A DNA stretch of 18,448 nucleotides, from contig JBATSB010000181.1 of NCBI GenBank assembly GCA_049293015.1, positions 1 to 18,448 on the forward strand. The letters are read 5' to 3'. Below the pieces are notes generated by a model that ran no database searches, was not told the DNA's origin, and worked only from the letters and a program-made list of their open reading frames with translations. This document shows positions 6,445 through 17,100 of this stretch, piece by piece (the stretch's first letter is position 1; the number at the start of each line of letters is the position of its first letter). Made by a program: the position numbers and the translations under genes. This DNA is from UBA2330 sp049293015. Its GTDB lineage: Bacteria > Bacteroidota > Ignavibacteria > Tepidaquicellales > Tepidaquicellaceae.

Positions 6445-6657
6445 ATGTTAATTCAAATCCATATTTTAGCAATTTTCGGATTAGGAACATGGGAGATAGT
6501 TCTAATAGTTCTTATTCTACTTTTATTTTTTGGCGGTAAAAAAATCCCTGAACTGTTAAGAGGTATAAGAAAAGGTGCAAAAGAATTCAAAGATGCAGCG
6601 AATGGAAGTGAAGAAGATAACAAAGCAAATGAAATTGAGGGTAAGGATAAAGTATAA
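6445..6657 (+). CDS. tatA: Twin-arginine translocase subunit TatA/TatE
   Basis: A 70-residue inner-membrane protein with the full TatA pattern: a short periplasmic N-terminus, one membrane helix (about residues 17-29, after GTWEI), the hinge and amphipathic helix FGGKKIPELLRGIRKGAKEF (29-48), and a charged, disordered tail. TatA oligomers form the passage for folded proteins carrying twin-arginine signals, working with TatC (and TatB where present). The KIPELLRG motif and short length favour TatA/E over TatB. No tatC is in the window, so this is an orphan copy here. It is convergent with the giant-protein operon, with only 27 bp between the two stop codons, so transcription may collide. No strong terminator is visible between them and no clear Shine-Dalgarno sequence precedes the ATG. 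Confidence 0.93.
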   Translation: MLIQIHILAIFGLGTWEIVLIVLILLLFFGGKKIPELLRGIRKGAKEFKDAANGSEEDNKANEIEGKDKV

Positions 6658-6684
6658 ATTAATTTTTGTACGTTACACTTTTTT

Positions 6685-9600
6685 CTATACAATAAGTATA
6701 AATGCATTTATTAGTGTAGAACCTCCTTTAAAAATAAATGGGCGATCGTATCTATGATGCTTGACATTTGATGAGGTAGTTGCTTCAAAAAAGTCGGTAT
6801 CCTCATCGTTGAAATTTTTTGTATATGAGAAATCAAATTCAATATTTTTCTTTAATTCTTCTATTTCAACCTCGTTTTCAAGTATGAGCAATAGTTGATT
6901 TCCATCCGAATTGAAGATAGTAACTACATTTTGAACAACTCCATTTACTTTTATATCTAAATTAGTTCTTGCGTAAGGATCCTTAATACCTGAATCGATT
7001 CCATTATTATACTTCATATATAAATTTTCCGGAGATTTAATGTAGATATATAAAAGCTCATCATTTTTCTTTAATCCAAAAATATTTAATCCTTCTTTTG
7101 CTTCAGTAAAAAACTCACCTCCGACTAATTTTAAAATCTCAGCATTGAATAATTCATCCATAGCCTTCTTAGCATTTCTTAAATTCAATCTGTATTTTTC
7201 AACTGCTTCACGATCATACAAAATCGGTTCATTCCCAACCTCGTACTTTGCCATTCCATATTCATAATCTATTGAAGTCTTATAGAATGCTAAAGAATTT
7301 GCCGCTACAGATTCATACAAATCTCTAAATCCAGAATTAACAATTGTTTCTCCAATTGCTTCTTCAATTTCAATAATTTTCATTTCATGAGTGGCATTAT
7401 CATTCATCGGTTTAAACATTTCTGTCCTGTTTTTAAAGCCTGTAGAATAAAATGGAATACGAAGTAATTCCGAACTCTTGACACCAATGTTTCTCAAAAC
7501 AGTATAGGAAGTTTTAATTGAAGCACCAGGAAATTTTTTAGATGGACCTGAACCTATTTTTTTAAATCCAACGCTACCCAAAACATTATTCTCCATTTTT
7601 ACAAGATTGTTGACTTTATCTTCAGTATATAATTTTGCTAAATCAAATCCATCAACTTCCTTCAATATACTTTCTTCAAAACAGAAAAGTTTTACTAAAT
7701 TTCCTATGATTCTGATTTTATATTTTTTCCACTCCAATTCATTATATTTTACCAAATCTAAAATTAACTCTGCTTCAATAGTTTGAGTTTTATTTGAATC
7801 GGTTAAGTAAAAACTCACCTTTTGAGGGCTTGACACTTTCTTTGTAAGCTTATTGAATCCTTTTTCCAATTTACTTACAGGTTTGTTTATTCCATCAAAT
7901 TTTATACCGTAATAAATTTCTTTACCGTCAGGAAACTTTTTATATCTAAATATAAAGTCCAGTACACCATCTCCATTTATTTCAAAAACAACCTCAATAT
8001 TGTCATAATCATTTTTAACAGATAAAAACTTCTCTCCCTTTTTATAAATATTTCTTAATTCTTTTGAATCTGAATCATACATCCACTTTGAAATATTATA
8101 TTCCCAATGCTTACTCATTTCGGTTTCTTCAAGTTTTGAAGGTATTAAAATTTTACCCCCATCTCCTCCAGTCAATAACAAATTATACCGTTGATTTCTT
8201 AAAAGCTCAAATGGAGGGAGACTTGATATCCTTAAAATATTTTCCTTTCTTGGATCTGAATTAATTTGATTTTCTATTTTATGAATCTCCCATGTAAGTT
8301 CATCCGGAAATAAAGTAATACTGTTTGAATTCTCCCAGGTGGTATTGTATCTTGTAAGTTTGTTATTTGAATCTTCAACATAAGCCATAATTTCAAAATT
8401 CTTCCAATCACCATTAAGTCCTCCAAAATACTTTCTCATATAATCTCTTTTGAAACATATATTAAACTGTGCATCACAAAATACACGATTCATTTCCTGG
8501 TTAGGATATGTCCATTTTATATATGGAAGCAGATTATTGGGAGGAGCTTCTGTTTGGAAATAGAAAATATCTGTGAATTCTCTTGTCCCTTCAGTCCTTG
8601 AACCAAATTCTTTTTCTAATGCATCTCCATAAGGTTCTAAAAATACGTCTCCTTTTTTTGTTGCATGTACAGAAGTTTTAGATATAATTTTGTAATAACA
8701 ACCCGGATTTAATGGTGTTAAATTTGATTCATCAAATGAAAAGTCCTGATTGTTTTGATAAATATCTCTTGCGGTTTCATAATCATCATAGTCTTTTTTT
8801 GTTCTGTAACATAAGCTTGTTATAATAATGTTATCTCTTAACATGACAATCTTATCATAAGATTTTTTCCTTTCAGCTGAATTATTGCTTTCAATTGGTT
8901 TATATCCTGACCAAATATTACTTTCATAATCTCCTATTTTTATCTCCTCATCCATAGATATTTCGCTAAGTAAGTATTTAATCATTGAGCCTTTCCCTTT
9001 TTTGGGATCCTTTGGGTTTTTAGAATCTTCCTTTTCACTTGGCTCCTCAATAATTATATCATCACTTTTTTTTATGTTTTCCGGTATGTGCTGACTACAG
9101 TATTCAATGGAGCAATAAACAACGTCTTCCGGAAATGTAATTTCCAAATTACCTTGAGCATATATTCCAAGACATACACCGGATTTAACTTCAAATGACC
9201 CTATATAGAAATCTTTATTACTTCTTAATTTTAGACTTTGAAAAATATGATCCTGTCCGCCAATAAATTTTTCTACTAAATGTTCTCTGGAATCTTCATT
9301 TTCTGAATACATATAGAATGTAAGACATCTGTCCTTTGGCGGTGCAGGTGGTTCAAACATCAGTCCCGGATAATCTTGAATGAGAAGTTCCGAAAGATGA
9401 TGCTCAATTACGTTTTCATTATAAAACATTGCACCTAACATAATAAAAGAAAGTGCAGTATTTGCCACCGGACTGTCATTAAACAAAAGTAATTTTCTTG
9501 ATGTAGGAATTCCGGGATTCTGCGGATTGGATTCAGTAAGCCAGACTCCGAATAGTTTTGTTGAATCGTAAGCTTTAGTTGAAAAAATTTCATTACCCCA

Positions 9601-12414
9601 GAGATTATCTACATCCCATGGTTCACTTTTTTTCTTTTCGTAAATTTTTACATAAAGTAATTCTGGTGTTAATTCTATTTTGCCTGACGAGTATGTTTTT
9701 GTTCCACCAGGATGCATTAAAAAATTATCTCCGTTAAAATTCATTTCATGATCAAAGTCTATAATGGGTTTTGCATCAACCGGAACAACAATGGAATTTT
9801 CAGCTCTGATTATTTCTGCTCTGATTATTTCTGCTTCAAGATCTTCACTTCCACTTTCATATTTCAAACTTTTCTTACTCTCATTGGTGAATCTTGAAAA
9901 TAATGAAACTGTCTGAATGGAATCTTTTATAACTAAATTCACTGCCGGAATTTTCAATTCAAAATGAGCCTGTCCGTGATAATCAGGAACTGGCCAAGGA
10001 AAATCGAGTCCGAATTCAACATCTCCCTGTAAAGAAAATGGTCTTGGACCTTCAAAAGCTGCTGTTGCCTTTCCCGAAATTCCAAACTCTATTCCAAAAG
10101 CACTTATAGATAGCTCCCCGTCGATGTGAACTCCTCCCGAAAATTGATCGGGATTTATGGAAGCATATCCGTCTCCTCCGATTTTAAGCCATGCATCAAT
10201 ATCAATACCAATACTTAAATCAACACTTACATCATATTTTAGGGGGGGAATCTTTGGTTCTATTTTTGCAGTAACTCCCATTCTGGCTCTCGGACTATCT
10301 GCGTCAACCATATCCATCATTAGATATGCATCAGCTGTCATAATGTCCATCACGTTTGCCTGAATTCTTCTGCTGTAAGGTTCATCCTTCCCTAAATACA
10401 AATGCCAGTTTGTGATATCATTGAAATCAAAAAAAGCTTCAACACCTGCAGATGCTTCAAGCATGTCTTTTACTAATTCCGCCTGTGCTTCAATATTGAA
10501 CTGGACGGTTCCTGCATTACCATCAAACACAGCCAAAGCTCCAAACGGACCTTCGCCTTCACCGGATGGATTCAATATTATTGCTTTACCTTCTATTACT
10601 AAAATTGGTCCCGGTACTGCCAAAACAATTAAACCTTTTGTACTCTTTACAACTCCATCTGCAGTTGAGATTGTTACACCGATCCCGATTGCAAATGCAT
10701 CTCTTTTGTCTGTCCATTTTGTTGTTTGATGAACACCAGGAGCCGGTGGTCCTTTATACCAATCATAGAACCAATTTTGTTCGGGAGTCTTATTCGGTGC
10801 AACGTTCATTCCAATAAGACCCATTGCTCCTTTTAATGCTAAACCTGTTTGTGCCAAAGGAATACCGGCTGAAGATTCAAAACCGAAATAGACATACAAA
10901 AACGGATATGCAGGAGAATCAAAATTCATTCCAACCATTAGCCCTGCTTCAGCAGTGAATCCGGCAGGTATGACAGCTAACTTCATATCACCGGCAAATC
11001 CAACTTTTTGTGCTTCCTTCATGAACCTGATCAAACCATCTATTTTCATCACACCGGGAGTTGCAATATTTATTTCGACACCTGCGAATCGTATTTCAAT
11101 TTTTTGTAATTCGGAAATTAAATCGGGTGCAGATAAATTCAGTTCTCTTGGCCAGGTAATACGAAAACCTTCTACATCGAGACCTAAAGGAATTTGCTCA
11201 ATAAGCTTGACTCCTCCGGAAATATCGATCCATAATTTATCGTCCTGTGATGTACCGAATCCGATTTTCCGAACTTCAAAATGAAATCCCCATAAATTAA
11301 GATTTACAATATCCTTTAAATCAAGCCATGCTTCATCAATGGATATTTTTCCATCACTTGAAATCTTAAAATTCTTTACATCCAGCCGCGGCCACTTGAT
11401 GCCGTCTTTGGAGAAGAGGAGGGGTTCGATACCGCCGGAGATTGTGAAACTTCCTTCTTCTCCATCCTTTTTAAATTGAAGAGACTGAATATATAGGGCA
11501 ATTAAATCGTCTTTGATAAGAGGTAATTCATTTTCTACACTCTTGATAGTTGCTGTAACATCGCCGTTATCATCAATTTTGAAAAGTACGTCAACAGGTT
11601 TTTCAAAATAAGGAACGAGAAGTTGTCCTTCTAAATTAAATGTAGTGGGAATGTTATTTTCAATTACTATTTCGACATGCTTTAAGCCACCGGGGATTCC
11701 GAAGATTGTCGCATCTTCGGTTCCATTGGAGAAATTTTTATCACCATCATACAAGAGCGGGACATCAACAGAACAACTACCGGAAAAACCGGTTGAAGAA
11801 ATTTTAGCATCTTTAAGAATTATTTCCGTACCATCAGGTATAATAAAAGATTCAGGAAGTGATACTGTACCCTTTTCAAATACAAATTCAGGTGAACCGT
11901 TTGTCGATCTGTATGAAAAGTTTTCAAGTTCAACTACAATATTGGAATTCCCTATAAACGATTTTTCTAGAGTAATATTAATATTGCTTTCCAGAGAAAT
12001 ATCTACATTATTAACTAAAATACCTGTTCCACCCAAAGTAATAATTGTTTTCCTATTTATATCTTCTATAGGTTTTAAAATTGAATTTGGAATTACTAAA
12101 GCTATTTCTCCATAAAATCCTATCCCAGGAATTGCGTTGTTCAGTAATTTTAATTCAACTTTTCCAAATTCGGGGATTTCATCGTTTCCTAATCTCAATA
12201 AGAAATCACTGAACAATGGAATTTGTGTTTCAACAACCCCATTAATGTATAAATTAATCACCCAATTACCATCTTGATCTTCTCCTCCATCACTTCCGAC
12301 AAATAAGTTATATAAGAATTCTGGACTGCCTGAAGGAATTATTGACGAAATGTCAAAAGGAAGCCAATCTAAAAAAGATGTTAAAACTTGTTTTAAGGGG
12401 GTGTAAATTAGCAT
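6685..12414 (-). CDS. Giant beta-rich protein of unknown function (1,909 aa), possibly DUF6603-like
   Basis: Third gene of the giant-protein operon, starting 12 bp after the PLD stop, with no signal peptide or Shine-Dalgarno sequence. Roughly residues 1-830 are a long run of amphipathic beta strands with recurrent glycine/proline turns, as in a beta-solenoid or lipid-transfer-like sheet. The best-conserved-looking part is about 470-830 (AEAGLMVGMNFD near 488, WFYDWYKGPPAPGVHQ near 548, VPGPILVIEGKAIIL 600-614, LDFPWPVPDYHGQAHFELKIP 803-823). This style resembles large proteins annotated with DUF6603, but I cannot confirm it. A different C-terminal half follows (about 890-1909): a charged, lysine/aspartate-rich linker near 1110-1145 splits it, and a FYFQTEAPPNNLLPYIKW segment lies near 1275-1292. 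A 15-bp tandem duplication repeats AEIIR around 861-870. There is no transmembrane helix and no type IX C-terminal domain, so the protein may be cytoplasmic or leave by a non-classical route. Confidence 0.7.
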   Translation of the reverse strand: MLIYTPLKQVLTSFLDWLPFDISSIIPSGSPEFLYNLFVGSDGGEDQDGNWVINLYINGVVETQIPLFSDFLLRLGNDEIPEFGKVELKLLNNAIPGIGFYGEIALVIPNSILKPIEDINRKTIITLGGTGILVNNVDISLESNINITLEKSFIGNSNIVVELENFSYRSTNGSPEFVFEKGTVSLPESFIIPDGTEIILKDAKISSTGFSGSCSVDVPLLYDGDKNFSNGTEDATIFGIPGGLKHVEIVIENNIPTTFNLEGQLLVPYFEKPVDVLFKIDDNGDVTATIKSVENELPLIKDDLIALYIQSLQFKKDGEEGSFTISGGIEPLLFSKDGIKWPRLDVKNFKISSDGKISIDEAWLDLKDIVNLNLWGFHFEVRKIGFGTSQDDKLWIDISGGVKLIEQIPLGLDVEGFRITWPRELNLSAPDLISELQKIEIRFAGVEINIATPGVMKIDGLIRFMKEAQKVGFAGDMKLAVIPAGFTAEAGLMVGMNFDSPAYPFLYVYFGFESSAGIPLAQTGLALKGAMGLIGMNVAPNKTPEQNWFYDWYKGPPAPGVHQTTKWTDKRDAFAIGIGVTISTADGVVKSTKGLIVLAVPGPILVIEGKAIILNPSGEGEGPFGALAVFDGNAGTVQFNIEAQAELVKDMLEASAGVEAFFDFNDITNWHLYLGKDEPYSRRIQANVMDIMTADAYLMMDMVDADSPRARMGVTAKIEPKIPPLKYDVSVDLSIGIDIDAWLKIGGDGYASINPDQFSGGVHIDGELSISAFGIEFGISGKATAAFEGPRPFSLQGDVEFGLDFPWPVPDYHGQAHFELKIPAVNLVIKDSIQTVSLFSRFTNESKKSLKYESGSEDLEAEIIRAEIIRAENSIVVPVDAKPIIDFDHEMNFNGDNFLMHPGGTKTYSSGKIELTPELLYVKIYEKKKSEPWDVDNLWGNEIFSTKAYDSTKLFGVWLTESNPQNPGIPTSRKLLLFNDSPVANTALSFIMLGAMFYNENVIEHHLSELLIQDYPGLMFEPPAPPKDRCLTFYMYSENEDSREHLVEKFIGGQDHIFQSLKLRSNKDFYIGSFEVKSGVCLGIYAQGNLEITFPEDVVYCSIEYCSQHIPENIKKSDDIIIEEPSEKEDSKNPKDPKKGKGSMIKYLLSEISMDEEIKIGDYESNIWSGYKPIESNNSAERKKSYDKIVMLRDNIIITSLCYRTKKDYDDYETARDIYQNNQDFSFDESNLTPLNPGCYYKIISKTSVHATKKGDVFLEPYGDALEKEFGSRTEGTREFTDIFYFQTEAPPNNLLPYIKWTYPNQEMNRVFCDAQFNICFKRDYMRKYFGGLNGDWKNFEIMAYVEDSNNKLTRYNTTWENSNSITLFPDELTWEIHKIENQINSDPRKENILRISSLPPFELLRNQRYNLLLTGGDGGKILIPSKLEETEMSKHWEYNISKWMYDSDSKELRNIYKKGEKFLSVKNDYDNIEVVFEINGDGVLDFIFRYKKFPDGKEIYYGIKFDGINKPVSKLEKGFNKLTKKVSSPQKVSFYLTDSNKTQTIEAELILDLVKYNELEWKKYKIRIIGNLVKLFCFEESILKEVDGFDLAKLYTEDKVNNLVKMENNVLGSVGFKKIGSGPSKKFPGASIKTSYTVLRNIGVKSSELLRIPFYSTGFKNRTEMFKPMNDNATHEMKIIEIEEAIGETIVNSGFRDLYESVAANSLAFYKTSIDYEYGMAKYEVGNEPILYDREAVEKYRLNLRNAKKAMDELFNAEILKLVGGEFFTEAKEGLNIFGLKKNDELLYIYIKSPENLYMKYNNGIDSGIKDPYARTNLDIKVNGVVQNVVTIFNSDGNQLLLILENEVEIEELKKNIEFDFSYTKNFNDEDTDFFEATTSSNVKHHRYDRPFIFKGGSTLINAFILIV
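9803..9832. repeat. Perfect 15-bp tandem duplication within the 1,909-aa gene
   Basis: GCTCTGATTATTTCT occurs twice head to tail (9803-9817 and 9818-9832), and the next four bases restart the unit. The duplication is in frame and gives AEIIR twice in the protein, between the N-terminal beta region and the C-terminal half. Replication slippage is the simplest cause. It lies in an apparent linker, where a length change would be tolerated. Confidence 0.9.
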
Positions 12415-12426
12415 TAATGTGAAAAA

Positions 12427-14094
12427 TTATTTATTATAAGGATTCAATATTTTTGTAAAAGTATAACCACCACCAAATCTTTCATCAACTTTTCCATCAG
12501 CTAATAGTTCAAAATATTCTAACTGATTATTTTCTTCATCTACTTTTAAATTATGTAATGCAACAACATGAACAGGGCTTGAATAAATATCTAAGTATGG
12601 CCAAGTGTTGGGTGCTTCATATCTTTCTGGAGATCCATAAGGACTAAGTAGGTGATTCCAGATATCTTTTCTTAATGATTGTGCAAAACTTTCATTTACA
12701 ATCGTAATTGCAATTTCCGTATCTGTAGTCATACTTCTGTCGTTTAGATTTGCAGATCCTATAGAAACAAATATATCATCAATAATCATTAATTTAGAAT
12801 GCACATAAATCTGGCGGAATCTATAATAATTCTCTCTATTATCATAACTTAATCTCTCCACTTCATCTTCTCCAAAATCAGAAGGATCCAAATGATAAAT
12901 AAAACAACACTTTCCTTTACCTACACTTATACTTGCAAGGTTAATCAATTCAAAATTCGTCATCCATGCTCTATGATGGGCGATGCGTTGATTTACCCAA
13001 AAATCTCCTTCATTAGAAGCATCGCTTTGTTTAACAGTAACGACTATTATTCTTACACCCTTTCTCGCAGCAATTTTGAAAGATTCAATTAAAGATCGGG
13101 AATACCAAAAATATTGATCTTCTATGTAGATATAATTCTCAGCTTTTTCTATCGCTTGTTTGAAACCAATCATAACTGAATAATCCCAATTAATACCTGG
13201 AGTTGAGTTTTTACCGATTGTTCTTAAAGCCTGAGTATAAAATCCGTCACTTGGTTCACTTATGGAAATATCATTTTCAATCTCAGAATAATTAGGAGAT
13301 GTGAAATGAATAAAATATTTGTCACTTTCATCTGATAAGTTTGCATTAAGTTTAGTCATGTCTAAGTATATGCCAGAATTAAAAATAATATTCATCATAT
13401 TTGCCACCTCGGACTTTGAGACTTCTAAGAAATTATCGCTTCCTCTCATTGCATTCCATCTTTCTTTAAAGTTATTAAAGATTTCAGTAACTGCCGGACC
13501 TTGAATTAATGTGTGAATATCATGCCATCCAAAAAAATCCTTATGATTTCTGTTAGATCCATCGTTGTTATGATTATTTGTGTCCCACCTATCGCTGGCA
13601 ATATCAATTCCACCTAAAAATGCAAAATATTCGTTATTTTTTTTTATTATAATAAATTTTTGGTGATGACTGCCACCCCCCAAATTTTGAGCAGATAAGC
13701 AAACTTGAAATTTTGGATTATTTACTTCATAGCATTTCAACATAAGAGCTGTATGTTGTTTCGCATTATCTTTAATTATGTATTCTGCAATTCCTGTTGG
13801 CATCCATGGAAGAATTTTTACTAAGACTGGATTTATAGTTTGAGTAGCTCTGCTAATTAATAAATTAATAAAATTACTTGAGGAATCCTGTTGTCCTCTC
13901 AAACATTGATTGAGACTAAATAGCCAACCAGTAACAAATATGAAATCACCTTCAGTAATCCCGGTTTCATTAATCACTTCATAAAGTTTCGACATATAAG
14001 ATTGTCCATCTATAAAGCATTCCACTTTATTTTTTTTAGAACTCCTCGTTGAAAGATGCCAATAAGCAGGTGAATTTCTATCTATCAATTGCAT
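12427..14094 (-). CDS. Phospholipase D-like HKD family protein
   Basis: A 555-residue member of the PLD superfamily, whose two HKD half-sites together cleave or transfer phosphodiester bonds. The first site is SHHQKFIIIK (142-151), with His144 and Lys146, followed by FLGGIDIASDRWD (159-171). The second is VHSKLMIID (431-439), with His432, Lys434 and Asp439, followed by GSANLNDRSM (446-455). The order, spacing and GG/GSAN signatures match eukaryote-like and bacterial phospholipase D, including the IEDQYFW block (324-330). In the first motif the usual aspartate is replaced by Lys151. Catalysis depends mainly on the His/Lys pairs, so activity is plausible, and cardiolipin synthases and nucleases of the superfamily cannot be excluded. 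No signal peptide or membrane helix is seen, unlike cardiolipin synthase. The gene is sandwiched between two giant beta-rich genes with gaps of 8 and 12 bp, implying a shared transcript and perhaps a shared complex or delivery route. Confidence 0.9.
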   Translation of the reverse strand: MQLIDRNSPAYWHLSTRSSKKNKVECFIDGQSYMSKLYEVINETGITEGDFIFVTGWLFSLNQCLRGQQDSSSNFINLLISRATQTINPVLVKILPWMPTGIAEYIIKDNAKQHTALMLKCYEVNNPKFQVCLSAQNLGGGSHHQKFIIIKKNNEYFAFLGGIDIASDRWDTNNHNNDGSNRNHKDFFGWHDIHTLIQGPAVTEIFNNFKERWNAMRGSDNFLEVSKSEVANMMNIIFNSGIYLDMTKLNANLSDESDKYFIHFTSPNYSEIENDISISEPSDGFYTQALRTIGKNSTPGINWDYSVMIGFKQAIEKAENYIYIEDQYFWYSRSLIESFKIAARKGVRIIVVTVKQSDASNEGDFWVNQRIAHHRAWMTNFELINLASISVGKGKCCFIYHLDPSDFGEDEVERLSYDNRENYYRFRQIYVHSKLMIIDDIFVSIGSANLNDRSMTTDTEIAITIVNESFAQSLRKDIWNHLLSPYGSPERYEAPNTWPYLDIYSSPVHVVALHNLKVDEENNQLEYFELLADGKVDERFGGGYTFTKILNPYNK

Positions 14095-14102
14095 AAACGA
14101 TT

Positions 14103-17100
14103 TTAATTTATTGAAATTATTTCAGAATATTCGCTACTCAAGTTATTTACTCCTATAAGCTTAGCCCTATAGTCATATCCTATCTCATCATAAAATACTG
14201 CTTCTGTTAAGTCTTTTGTTAACAAATCGGAATCCCAATCAATATATTCTTTTTTTACTTCTATTGTTTCTCCAACGGAAATTTCAATACTTAAAACTTC
14301 CCATTTATCTGTACCAATTTTCCTTTTTTGAATAAGAACTTTACTTGGTTTTGAAGTAACTTTTACTGTGAACTTTGGTCTTGAATCAGGTATAAAATCA
14401 GAATTTGAAGTTCCATCTTTTAGCCAATTAATTTCCTTTATTATTGGTTTTTCAGGAACAGACTTATCAATCGCAACAATTTTCAAAAGTGAGGTTGAGT
14501 CACCATTAACTTCTTTTTCCTGAAGTACACCATTCATAGAATATCCAATCTTATCAATCCTCCTGATTGCATAAAAATAATTATTCGAACCAACTAAACC
14601 ACCATCGAAAAACTCAAACCAGTTTTCATCTCTTTCCATTAGATTATCACCGATCATTACTCTAAGTGGAATTCCATCTGGCACTTTGCCATTCTTATCC
14701 CTTATTGTTTTAATAATTATATTATTCTCATCAATTTTTTGATGAGTTATTTCAAAGTCGGATAAATTTGTATAAAGATTAACAGGATTATCAATTGTTT
14801 GAATTGAAATGCTTAATAAAGATTTTGTTAATGCGATTCTTTGCTGTAAAATTCCTTCCGGTGTTCCGGTCATATCCGTTGTTCCCGTCACGATAGGAAA
14901 ATTTAGTATTTGTGGAATTACAATTGAACCTAACATTGATCTTACTTTTCTAAAAGGAACCGGTTCACCGGAGATAGTTGCATAAGCACCGGCAAAAATT
15001 TGTTCCTGATCATTTTCGAATCGGAATATCTCATAACGCTCAAATGAATTATTTAAATTTGCTTTTCTCCAAAGTAATCTTGAGCATCTGTCTCCCGTCT
15101 CAACATTAAAATCCTGAGGAACTTCAGGAATTTTTATATCCACCTGATAAAATGCTCCACTGCATTCACTCCATGGTGATCTGTTCTCAGCAGGATCCAC
15201 TGCCCGCACTTTATAAAAATATTTTCCGTGTCCTTGACCAGGAACATTATCTGTAAAACTTGTTCCGCGAACCGGTACTTTCGTTACCATACTGAATGCT
15301 TCAGGACATTTATCTGCTATCATTTTTATGCTGTCAATGTTATTCATTAAATCTGGCTTTTGCAAATCTGCTAATGACTCCAAGTTAATATTAGTATTTC
15401 CGGTTTTATTAGCAGTGCCGCTTTTAAGAGGTGTAAGCAAACGAAATAATATTTTACTATCAACAAATCCGGTAACACAAAAATATCTGTTGGATATTAT
15501 TGTACGAGTGCTTATAAATTGTTTTCTTTCATCTTGAGTTAATGCATCATTTGAAATTTGTGCAGAATATATTCCGGTACTTTCATTTAGTGAAAGATCT
15601 TTTATTGTTAAGTTTTCTTTTAGAGTTACATCAGAAAGAAAAGGTCTGACAGCTTCGGGAGTATCATTAATCATCCACTTTGCCTTCAAAGCAGAAATTA
15701 TTGAAACATCAAGTGCTCTTGTAAGTTCGTATCTTAAATGTTCACTATTTGGGGATACTGATGCTGCCCATTGGAGACAAACTGATGAACGACCTTCTTT
15801 GTTTGGTAATGACAAATAAACTTTTTCAGGATTCGATGGGTCGGTACCACAAAGATATACTGAAGCAGGTGATCCTGGAATAACTTTTATATAATCAACA
15901 TACTGAACCGGCAGAGCAAGTCCGCTCTTATTATGTTGATCGCTTTCATCAATAGACTGCACTGTAAAATAAGCCGATGCATTTCCTTTACCCGGTTGAA
16001 TATCCAACTTTGAATGAGCAGTTATATCGACTTCATAGTTTCTGAAATAAAATACTTTGGGTGAAGCAAGAATTTTATTAACTCTTTTGGAAATGAACAC
16101 TAATGCTTCGGCTTTCAGACCGGTTTCAGAAGACTTAATGTCTGATAACAGTTTTGCTGTAAGAGGAATTGTTTCATGAATTCCAAGATAATCTCCTTCT
16201 ATGTTTTTAAATAATTTTGCCGAAAGTAACAATTCCCCTTCATTAGAAATTGGAAGATTTAAATTATTATTAAAATATAGCTTTACTAGTCCAACTACGG
16301 AATTCATTCTTTCATCCTCACTAAAAGGGTATAGTGTATGACTCTCAGCTAATTTAGGAAATAATCTAACACTACTCCCGGTATCAAATGTGATGCTTCC
16401 TTCAATAAGCAATTTAGTAACTAAATCTATCCCTTGATTTTTAAAATCTTGATACATATCCGGTTCATCTATTTCGGATGGATAACTTGAAAATACAGAT
16501 GCCTGAGCCAGTATTTTATATCCGGCATTACCACTGGACTTTCTTATAGTTCCTTCTTCAAATATTCCTGATTCAAATATTGACCGGTTTACATAAATCT
16601 CGTTACATTTTTTTGTTTTATCATTTCTTCCTGCTTCGTCAAATACGGGAATATCCACAATTCTCGAATACAAAATCTTCGCGCTAATATAGTTATCACT
16701 TTCAATAACTGATAAATCTAATTCTACAGGCTTTACAAAATTCTGACTTAAACCTGTATCTATCCATGCTTTTGGGATATCGGGATTGGAGAAGATGTAA
16801 CCATATCCGGTATTCTTAATTTCATAAGAATTATTCTCAGATTCTATCTCGATCCGGTTGTCTTTTAAAATTTTACTTATCCTGAATTTTTTTCTGTCCT
16901 TTGCGGGAAGTATTTTATTGTTCTCGTCATCGCTAAACTGAAAGTAAATATATGAAAAATTATTTTGAATACTCAGCGGAAAAGTGATTTCAGCTCCGTT
17001 AGCATCCTTAATTTCAAAATCCGGTTCAGTAATTTCAATCCGAAAGATATGTTTATGAACTATACCTTTATAACCCTTATAACCTAAATTATCTCCACTA

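Noticed and set aside
10412..11284. Plus-strand open frames opposite the 1,909-aa gene
   Set aside because: Low-complexity translations rich in S, I and P that mirror the coding gene on the other strand; no start signals or recognisable domains. The same applies to 11645-12115, 3450-3920 and 198-380.
13637..13645. Frameshift in the PLD gene at the nine-base homopolymer
   Set aside because: The reading frame on both sides continues one coherent PLD domain, with the HHQK motif before and the GGID motif after at normal spacing.
12427..14094. PLD gene as cardiolipin synthase
   Set aside because: It lacks the N-terminal membrane helices usual for bacterial cardiolipin synthases and sits in a giant-protein operon; the IEDQYFW block and long inter-motif region fit phospholipase D better, though a distant relation cannot be excluded.
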